From an uncultured Collinsella sp. (lineage in GTDB: Bacteria; Actinomycetota; Coriobacteriia; Coriobacteriales; Coriobacteriaceae), in NCBI GenBank assembly GCA_900549715.1, contig URPK01000004.1, positions 1-64,000 on the forward strand: DNA of 64,000 bases, in the 5' to 3' direction. Both the position numbers and the translations under genes were made by a program. The notes under the pieces are model-generated. The model made no database searches and was not told the DNA's origin. It saw only the letters and a list, made by a program, of their open reading frames with translations. This document shows, in pieces, positions 59,109 to 64,000 of the stretch. The stretch's first letter is position 1, and every line of letters starts with the position of its first letter.

Positions 59109-61355
59109 TTACGCATCCTTGCCAGACGCCTTAACAGTGCTTGTTTTAGCCTTGGAGGCAGCCTTTTTGGCGGCTGACTTCTTGGCCGTGGCGGTCTTGG
59201 CAGCCTTGGTTGCCTTCGCCTTAGCCGGAGCCGTCTTAGCAGCCGCCGCCTTGGGCTTCACCGAGGACGCACGCTTGCGCGTCGCCTTCTTGGGCTCCTC
59301 AACCATGGGCGGCTTATAGCTGCTGGGACCGCGGCGCTTAAGCACCACGCCTGCCAGGCCGGGAACCTTAATCTCAATGGAGTCCATCTGCCCGTTCCAG
59401 GGATAGGGCTCGCTCGAGCAGGTATAGGGTTCCTCGCCGGCGTATCCGCTGCCGCCAAACTCGGGACGGTCGGAGTCAAAGATGACCTCCCAGTCGCCCT
59501 CGCGTGGCACGCCTACGCGGAAGCTCTCGTAGCTCGCCGGGTCAAAGTTGATCAGGATCACCAGGTCGTCATCGACGTCCTCGCCCTGGCGCACAAAGCT
59601 CACGATGGACTGCTTGGAGTTGTCCGCGTCGATCCAGGTAAAGCCGTCGTCGGTGTAGCCGCGTTCGTACAAGGCGGGCTCGGCGGTGTACAGGTGGTTG
59701 AGCGCCTTGATAAACGCCTGATGATGACGGTGGGTCTCGTACTCCTCGGTCAGGAACCACTGGATGGACTCGTAGTAGCGCCACTCAATAAACTGGCCGA
59801 TCTCGTTGCCCATAAAGTTGAGCTTGGCGCCGGGGTGCGTCATCTGGTAGAAAGCCAGCGTGCGCAGGCCGGCAAACTGGCGCCACCAGTCACCCGGCAT
59901 GCGGCCGATCAGCGAGCATTTGCCGTGCACGACCTCGTCGTGGCTCAAGGGGCAAATAAAGTTCTCGGTAAAGGCGTACATGATGGAGAACGTGAGCAGC
60001 CCGTGGTTGCCGGGGCGCCACGGAAAATCGGTCTGCATGTAGTGCAGGGTGTCGTTCATCCAGCCCATGTCCCACTTGTAGTGGAAGCCCAGGCCGCCGT
60101 CCTGCGGCGGGTAGGTCACGAGCGGCCACGCGGTGGACTCCTCGGCCATCATCATCACGTCGGGGTAGTGTGCCTCCACGGCGCAGTTGACCTGGCGGAT
60201 AAACGCGCTGGCGTCCAGGTCCTCCTCGGTACCGTACTTGTTGAACTTCTTTTGGCCGGGATCGTCGATACCAAAGTTGAGGTACAGCATGCTGGACACG
60301 CCGTCCATGCGAATGCCGTCGACGTGGAAATTCTCGAGCCAATACAGCACGTTGGAGACCAGGAAGGAGCGGACCTCGCCGCGGGCGAAATCGAACTTGT
60401 GCGTGCCCCAGTTGGGGTGAATCTCGTGCTCAAACAGCATTTGGCCGTTAAAGGTGGCAAGGCCGTGGGCGTCGGCGCAAAAACCGCCGGGCACCCAGTC
60501 CATGATCACACCGATGCCCGCCTCATGGCACGCATCGATAAAGTGCATGAGTTGCTGCGGGTCGCCATAGCGGGACGTAGCGGCATAGTAGCCGGTCGTC
60601 TGGTAGCCCCAGGAGCCATCGAAGGGATGCTCCATAAGCGGCATGACCTCGATATGCGTGTAGCCCATGTCGCGCACGTAGTCCACGAGCTCCACCGACA
60701 GGTCGTCGTAGGTGTAGAACTCGCCACGCTGTGCGGGGAAGGGATCCATGGGACCGGGGTAGTTGCCGTACTCGTCCGGCTCGCCCTGCGGCGCGTCGCC
60801 GTGGCGCTTCCACGAGCCAATATGAACTTCGTAGATGTTGAGCGGCTGCGACATGTGGTTGTGGCCGGCGCGGCGCTTGAGCCATGCGGCGTCGTTCCAC
60901 TTGTAGCCATCGAGGGTCCACAGCACGCTCGCTGTTCCCGGAGGGCACTCGGCCTTAAAGGCATACGGATCGGCCTTGTAGAGCTTCTCGCCCTCGTTGG
61001 TCTCGATGAGATATTTATAGAGCTGGCCCTGCTCGGCACCAGGAATAAAGCCTTCCCAAATAGCGCTCGTATGCACGGGCACCAGCGGGTTGGCTTCCTC
61101 ATTCCAGTCGTTAAATTCGCCAATGACATGGACGCTCTTTACGTCGGGCGCCCAAACGCAAAAGCGCCAACCGCGCGTACGGTTCTGCGTGTCGGGGTGC
61201 GCGCCCATCTTTTCCCAGCTGCGCTCCCACATGCCAATGCCAAACAGGTAGACATCGTCCTTAGAGAGCTCCGGTGCGTGCGGGGCGGCTTTACGGGTAG
61301 CAGGCTTTTTGGTTGCTGGCTTTAGCTTTGTATCGCTCACGTTTGATCCCATCAT
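59109..61355 (-). CDS. glgB: 1,4-alpha-glucan branching enzyme with basic tails at both ends
   Basis: GlgB forms alpha-1,6 branches. The 748-residue protein has an N-terminal CBM48-type region (YLFGIGMWERSWEKMG, VHVIGEFNDWNEEANP) and a GH13 core with GIRMDGVSSMLY (nucleophile), MMAEESTAWP (acid/base) and LSHDEVVHGK. Region I reads DWVPGGFCAD, where the family has histidine at the second glycine. About 25 N-terminal residues (SDTKLKPATKKPATRKA) and about 65 C-terminal ones (KKATRKRASSVKPKAAAAK onward) are lysine/alanine/threonine-rich like the GlgA tail. The start is uncertain: ATG 61352, ATG 61355 and GTG 61340 are possible and none has a clear ribosome site. Confidence 0.92.
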   Translation of the reverse strand: MMGSNVSDTKLKPATKKPATRKAAPHAPELSKDDVYLFGIGMWERSWEKMGAHPDTQNRTRGWRFCVWAPDVKSVHVIGEFNDWNEEANPLVPVHTSAIWEGFIPGAEQGQLYKYLIETNEGEKLYKADPYAFKAECPPGTASVLWTLDGYKWNDAAWLKRRAGHNHMSQPLNIYEVHIGSWKRHGDAPQGEPDEYGNYPGPMDPFPAQRGEFYTYDDLSVELVDYVRDMGYTHIEVMPLMEHPFDGSWGYQTTGYYAATSRYGDPQQLMHFIDACHEAGIGVIMDWVPGGFCADAHGLATFNGQMLFEHEIHPNWGTHKFDFARGEVRSFLVSNVLYWLENFHVDGIRMDGVSSMLYLNFGIDDPGQKKFNKYGTEEDLDASAFIRQVNCAVEAHYPDVMMMAEESTAWPLVTYPPQDGGLGFHYKWDMGWMNDTLHYMQTDFPWRPGNHGLLTFSIMYAFTENFICPLSHDEVVHGKCSLIGRMPGDWWRQFAGLRTLAFYQMTHPGAKLNFMGNEIGQFIEWRYYESIQWFLTEEYETHRHHQAFIKALNHLYTAEPALYERGYTDDGFTWIDADNSKQSIVSFVRQGEDVDDDLVILINFDPASYESFRVGVPREGDWEVIFDSDRPEFGGSGYAGEEPYTCSSEPYPWNGQMDSIEIKVPGLAGVVLKRRGPSSYKPPMVEEPKKATRKRASSVKPKAAAAKTAPAKAKATKAAKTATAKKSAAKKAASKAKTSTVKASGKDA

Positions 61356-61552
61356 GACGCGGCAGCGTGTTGCCTTGGTGACTAGATGCGAAAGGTCCAA
61401 GGCTGCACGAATCGAGGGGACGGCGATAGTTCTATGATTCGTTCCACCTCGCGTGCTCGGTGGAACTTTCGGCACGAAATACGATAACACCTGTTCGTTA
61501 CTTTTATGGAGAAAAGTGGATTTGCGGCGGCGTTTAATCGGCGAGCGCCATG

Positions 61553-61582
61553 TTTATACCACTGGCAGAATTGCGATGGTAA
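61553..61582 (-). promoter_or_regulatory. Candidate leftward promoter for the glycogen operon
   Basis: On the leftward strand TTACCA (61582-61577) and TATAAA (61558-61553) are 18 bases apart, about 200 bases before glgB. The -35 box lies inside the inverted repeat described next, so a protein bound there would block it. Confidence 0.4.
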
Positions 61583-61602
61583 AACTCTTGACAGTTTTAC
61601 CA
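61577..61602. promoter_or_regulatory. Operator-like inverted repeat between glgB and the HAD gene
   Basis: Perfect ten-base arms TGGTAAAACT / AGTTTTACCA are six bases apart. A further GGTAAAAC (with TTTGGTAAAACG at 61632-61643) and a reverse GTTTACC (around 61656) follow within 60 bases. A consensus TTGACA (61588-61593) lies across the repeat on the rightward strand but lacks a matching -10. The repeated half-site suggests a LacI/MalR-type regulator acting on both divergent transcripts. Confidence 0.55.
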
Positions 61603-61686
61603 AATAGGGTTTCTAGACTATTAGATTAACGTTTGGTAAAACGTTTTTAGCAGGTTGTTTACCATTTGACATCGAAAGGTATGTTT

Positions 61687-62376
61687 ATGTCCCAGACCGC
61701 CGCTCACAATGTCGCTTTTATTTTCGATTGCGACGGCACACTGGTTAATAGCACCCCCGTTTGGGCCTATGCCCAGCCCGAGTTATTGCACCGCCACGGT
61801 GTCGACGTGACGGTCGACGATTTTGCCCAGTTTGAGCATTTGTCGCTGGAGGATGAGTGCCAGGCCTACCACGATACGTGGGGCATTGGTGCAAACGGTG
61901 AGGAGCTGTATCGCGAGCTGGGCGAGATTTTGATTGATGGATACTCTAAGGTGCCGCCGCGCGACGGGCTCCTGGCATTTTTGGAGCAGGCGAAGGCGGC
62001 GGGTATTGCCATGTGCGTGGCCACGTCCACTCCGGCCGAGCTGGTGCAGTCTGCGCTCGCAGGTGCCGGGCTCGACGCTTACATGGAGTTTGTTACCACG
62101 ACGGGTGAGGCAGGACGCTCCAAGCAGTTCCCCGATGTGTACGAGCTGGCTCTGCGCCGCTTGGAGGAGCGCCACGAGTGCAAGTTTGAGCGCGCTTGGG
62201 TGTTTGAGGACGCGGTCTTTGGCCTTAAGAGCTCTGGCGCCGCAGGCTTTAAGCGTGTGGGCATCTATGACCCGCACGGCCGCATGAAGCGCGACGATGT
62301 GCGCGACAACTGCGATATCTTTATCGATAGCTACGAGGAGCTGGATCTGGCCCGCGTGCTTTCGTTTGAGGGATAG
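61687..62376 (+). CDS. HAD-superfamily hydrolase (phosphatase/phosphomutase type)
   Basis: A 229-residue HAD enzyme of the beta-phosphoglucomutase/phosphatase subfamily. Motif I is FIFDCDGTLVNSTPVW with the nucleophile and acid aspartates near residue 15; motif II is CVATSTPAELVQ; motif III lysine is near SKQFPDVY; motif IV is WVFEDAVFGLKSS. Three ATG codons are close; AAAGG at 61675-61679 fits the ATG at 61687. It is divergent from glgB and shares the operator-like region, so a role in sugar-phosphate metabolism (for example beta-glucose-1-phosphate or glucose-phosphate turnover) is plausible but not shown. Confidence 0.85.
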   Translation: MSQTAAHNVAFIFDCDGTLVNSTPVWAYAQPELLHRHGVDVTVDDFAQFEHLSLEDECQAYHDTWGIGANGEELYRELGEILIDGYSKVPPRDGLLAFLEQAKAAGIAMCVATSTPAELVQSALAGAGLDAYMEFVTTTGEAGRSKQFPDVYELALRRLEERHECKFERAWVFEDAVFGLKSSGAAGFKRVGIYDPHGRMKRDDVRDNCDIFIDSYEELDLARVLSFEG

Positions 62377-62385
62377 GCGAGGGCC

Positions 62386-63027
62386 GTGGCTTGCAAAGTA
62401 TTAGTGGTTTGCGGCTCGCCGGTGCTGGCGAGCGCGGATCTGTTGCGTAAGCTAGCGGGGGAGTGCGACCACGTTGTTGCCGTGGACCGCGGGCTCGACG
62501 CGCTGCTGGGCGCTGGCCTGAGCTGCGACGTCTACGTGGGCGATGCCGACACCGTAAGCGATGAGGGACGCGCCCTGGTCGATGCCGCTGCCGATTTTGA
62601 AGTAGAACGCCACAACCCCTACAAGGACTACGCCGATCTGGCACTGGCACTCGATTCTGTCCGCCGCCGTTGGCCGGGCGCCGAAGTGGTTGCGACCTGC
62701 GCCACCGGCGGCCGCCCGGACATGTCTCTGTCTGTGTTAGGGCTACTGGCAGGCTATGCGGACGCCCCCGTCTGGATCGAAGAAGACGAAGTGACGGCCA
62801 GAATCCTGCACCAGGACGAGACCTGGACCATCGAGAGCGCCGAGGGTAAAACCTTCTCCATCATCGCCGTCGCTCCCAACACAGAGATAAGCGAACACGG
62901 CCTAGAGTGGGAACTAGATCACAGCCCCCTAGGCCTGTTAGCCGACACCGGCATCTCTAATGTCGTTCGAAAAACGGCCATGATCCAAGTCCACCAAGGA
63001 ACCGCAATCGCCTTCCTCTACAAGTAA
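62386..63027 (+). CDS. thiN: Thiamine pyrophosphokinase
   Basis: This enzyme pyrophosphorylates thiamine to the active cofactor. The 213-residue protein shows DHVVAVDRGLDALLGAG, VYVGDADTVSDEG, NPYKDYADLALAL (family KDxTDxxxAL) and ATGGRPDMSLSVLGLL, where most members have a histidine after the aspartate of GGRxDH. The C-terminal half is beta-rich and ends with a typical HQGTAIAFLYK strand. The start is a GTG nine bases after the HAD stop. TDP formed here is needed by pyruvate-converting enzymes. Confidence 0.85.
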   Translation: MACKVLVVCGSPVLASADLLRKLAGECDHVVAVDRGLDALLGAGLSCDVYVGDADTVSDEGRALVDAAADFEVERHNPYKDYADLALALDSVRRRWPGAEVVATCATGGRPDMSLSVLGLLAGYADAPVWIEEDEVTARILHQDETWTIESAEGKTFSIIAVAPNTEISEHGLEWELDHSPLGLLADTGISNVVRKTAMIQVHQGTAIAFLYK

Positions 63028-63052
63028 GGTGCCGCCGCGTGAGGGTTTTATC

Positions 63053-63114
63053 GGGACGGTGGGTTAATTGACTGATTTTGCCGAAGTCAAAATCAGTCAA
63101 TTCAGCCCCGTCCC
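63053..63114. repeat. Long imperfect inverted repeat between thiN and tRNA-Ala
   Basis: Arms of 28 and 27 bases (63053-63080; 63088-63114) enclose seven bases. The inner eighteen pairs (TTGACTGATTTTG core) are nearly perfect and the outer ends are GGGACGG / CCGTCCC. It lies just after the thiN stop and may end its transcript, but no clear U-tract follows. Confidence 0.85.
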
Positions 63115-63154
63115 AGGAAAACCCGTAAGTAAGACAATCAACTCAAAAAAGTCC

Positions 63155-63183
63155 TTGCACGCCGCGTCAACTTCCCCTATAGT
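63155..63183 (+). promoter_or_regulatory. Promoter of tRNA-Ala
   Basis: TTGCAC (63155-63160) and TATAGT (63178-63183) are separated by exactly 17 bases. The tRNA starts 13 bases after the -10 box. It is the best promoter match in the window. Confidence 0.75.
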
Positions 63184-63196
63184 ATCTCCTCGTCAC

Positions 63197-63272
63197 GGGG
63201 GCGTAGCTCAGCTGGGAGAGCGCTTGACTGGCAGTCAAGAGGTCAGGGGTTCGATCCCCCTCGTCTCCACCA
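63197..63272 (+). tRNA. tRNA-Ala (GGC anticodon)
   Basis: A 76-base cloverleaf. Acceptor GGGGGCG pairs with CGTCTCC with two G-T pairs. The D-arm is AGCTCAGCTGGGAGAGC; the anticodon stem CTTGA / TCAAG holds loop CTGGCAG, giving anticodon GGC (alanine, GCC codons). The T-arm is GGGGTTCGATCCCC and CCA is encoded. Confidence 0.97.
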
Positions 63273-63282
63273 TCGTGAATGC

Positions 63283-63312
63283 AAGGCCACTCAATCGAGT
63301 GGCCTTTTTTAT
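63283..63312 (+). terminator. Terminator after tRNA-Ala
   Basis: A perfect ten-base stem AAGGCCACTC / GAGTGGCCTT has a four-base loop and is followed by TTTTATTT. Confidence 0.93.
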
Positions 63313-63329
63313 TTGCAATATCTTTTGAT

Positions 63330-63358
63330 CCCCATTTGGGGAGAGACTCCAAATGGGG
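63330..63358 (-). terminator. Hairpin after the RhuM/Fic gene
   Basis: CCCCATTTGG pairs with CCAAATGGGG across nine bases, with CTC/GAG possibilities inside. It lies 65 bases beyond the stop of the leftward Fic-domain gene. The leftward strand then reads ATCAAAAG, so there is no good U-tract. Confidence 0.45.
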
Positions 63359-63422
63359 TTATTCCAAAGCCTCCAGATTGAAACCTGCTCCTAAATACAA
63401 GGCTGTGGGCCAGCCTCTTCAT

Positions 63423-64000
63423 CTACTCCAAAAAATTCATAACCAGCGAGACCATGGAGTCTTTTTCTTCAGGTCTCGACTCAGCAATCATGAGCGCGAC
63501 AGCAACAAGCGTGCTGTCTGCGATTCGTTTGTCTAAGCCGCGAAAAAGCAGTCCGTTGCGATCTAGATAGTAGAGAAAGAGACTGCATCCGATTCGCTTG
63601 TTTCCATCGAGAAATGAATGGTTTTTGATGATGAGGTACAACAGATTTGCTGCTTTTTCCTGTACGGACAGATAGAGGTCTTGGCCACCAAACGACTGAT
63701 TGATTACCGAGATACTGCTGCGGAAGGACTCATCTTTTTCTACGCCAAACAGGTCGCTCGTAAATCGGCTGCGCATTTGGGCTATTAATCTCATACAGAG
63801 CTCGTATTCGAGTGTGTATACCCCAGTTTGTCCCTTGGGCCGATCAATGGATTCACGATCGTACTCATCGAGCAGTTTAAAGACATCTATATAGCTCTCA
63901 ACGATATCGAGTATCTCACGAGAGCCGAGGTCCTCGGGTAGACGTTCGATAATCTGAGCGACTGTCCCTAGTTGCTCGAGTCTACGTTCGTTTTCAACGT
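63423..64000 (-). CDS. RhuM/Fic-domain protein, C-terminal part (cut by window end)
   Basis: The frame is open to the window edge, so the start is outside. Visible are about 192 C-terminal residues. First comes a helical region (RRLEQLGTVAQIIERLPEDL, YIDVFKLLDEYDRESIDRP), then a Fic/Doc domain with NLLYLIIKNHSFLDGNKRIG, which carries the Fic motif HxFxxGNxR, and the closing IAESRPEEKDSMVSLVMNFL. This matches the C-terminal half of RhuM-type virulence/Fic proteins. Such proteins transfer AMP or another phosphate-linked group to targets, or act as toxins; the target here is unknown. Lower GC than its left neighbours suggests accessory DNA beyond tRNA-Ala. Confidence 0.85.
   Translation of the reverse strand, partial: VENERRLEQLGTVAQIIERLPEDLGSREILDIVESYIDVFKLLDEYDRESIDRPKGQTGVYTLEYELCMRLIAQMRSRFTSDLFGVEKDESFRSSISVINQSFGGQDLYLSVQEKAANLLYLIIKNHSFLDGNKRIGCSLFLYYLDRNGLLFRGLDKRIADSTLVAVALMIAESRPEEKDSMVSLVMNFLE

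Noticed and set aside
63230..63300. Attachment site at the tRNA-Ala 3' end
   Set aside because: A plausible integration point, but no duplicated tRNA end or integrase is visible inside the window, so it is not annotated.

Overview
The window looks like chromosomal DNA of a GC-rich Gram-positive anaerobe of the class Coriobacteriia, most like Collinsella. This rests on gene content and style: ptsHI beside two PfkB sugar-phosphate kinases, a full glgB-P-C-D-A set including GlgD, a one-chain L-serine dehydratase, the anaerobic (early-cobalt) B12 pathway, and promoters of the form TTGCnC-17-TAnnnT in front of the tRNAs. No database search was possible, so the genus is an inference.

Layout. (1) 1-8388: HPr and Enzyme I of the PTS, two paralogous 1-phosphofructokinase-type kinases, CCA tRNA nucleotidyltransferase, tRNA-Glu(CTC), a flippase-like membrane protein and a TetR-type regulator. 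(2) 8395-31250: a visibly more GC-rich island. A leftward operon under a cobalamin riboswitch encodes an exported CbiK-type chelatase, a lipoprotein, a substrate-binding lipoprotein, a permease and an ATPase. A divergent rightward operon of 17 tightly overlapping genes carries the route from cobalt-sirohydrochlorin to the late nucleotide-loop steps. A broken IS3-type transposase lies at the left edge and an IS21-type fragment at the right edge, so the block was probably acquired or moved as a unit. (3) 31339-40000, all leftward: a MacAB-type efflux system, an L,D-transpeptidase, L-serine dehydratase and SAM synthetase. (4) 40177-47484, rightward: gltX, priA, def, fmt and rsmB, interrupted by long inverted repeats. 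(5) 47762-61355, leftward: an FmdB-type zinc ribbon, a GH13-GH77 fusion and the glycogen operon. (6) 61687-64000: a HAD hydrolase, thiamine pyrophosphokinase, tRNA-Ala(GGC), and the 3' part of a RhuM/Fic-type gene cut by the window end.

How the parts work together. Upstream haem-pathway steps, urogen methylation and a cobalt transporter are not in the window, so the B12 operon must draw sirohydrochlorin and cobalt from elsewhere or scavenge them. The riboswitch-controlled operon appears to import a tetrapyrrole (corrinoid or haem). It combines ABC transport with two lipoproteins that share a NEAT-like beta-sandwich region and with a Tat-exported CbiK. The glycogen block makes (GlgC/D/A/B) and degrades (GlgP, GH13-GH77) storage glucan.

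The most unusual items are: long lysine/alanine/threonine-rich, histone-H1-like tails on both GlgA and GlgB; a histidine-to-glycine change at a normally invariant catalytic-site position of GlgB; the exported chelatase joined to a NEAT-like uptake system; a degenerate CobU-like domain fused to a CobC-type phosphatase; a family of long intergenic inverted repeats; and two copies of a roughly 135-140 base non-coding repeat with matching terminal inverted repeats and a shared core.
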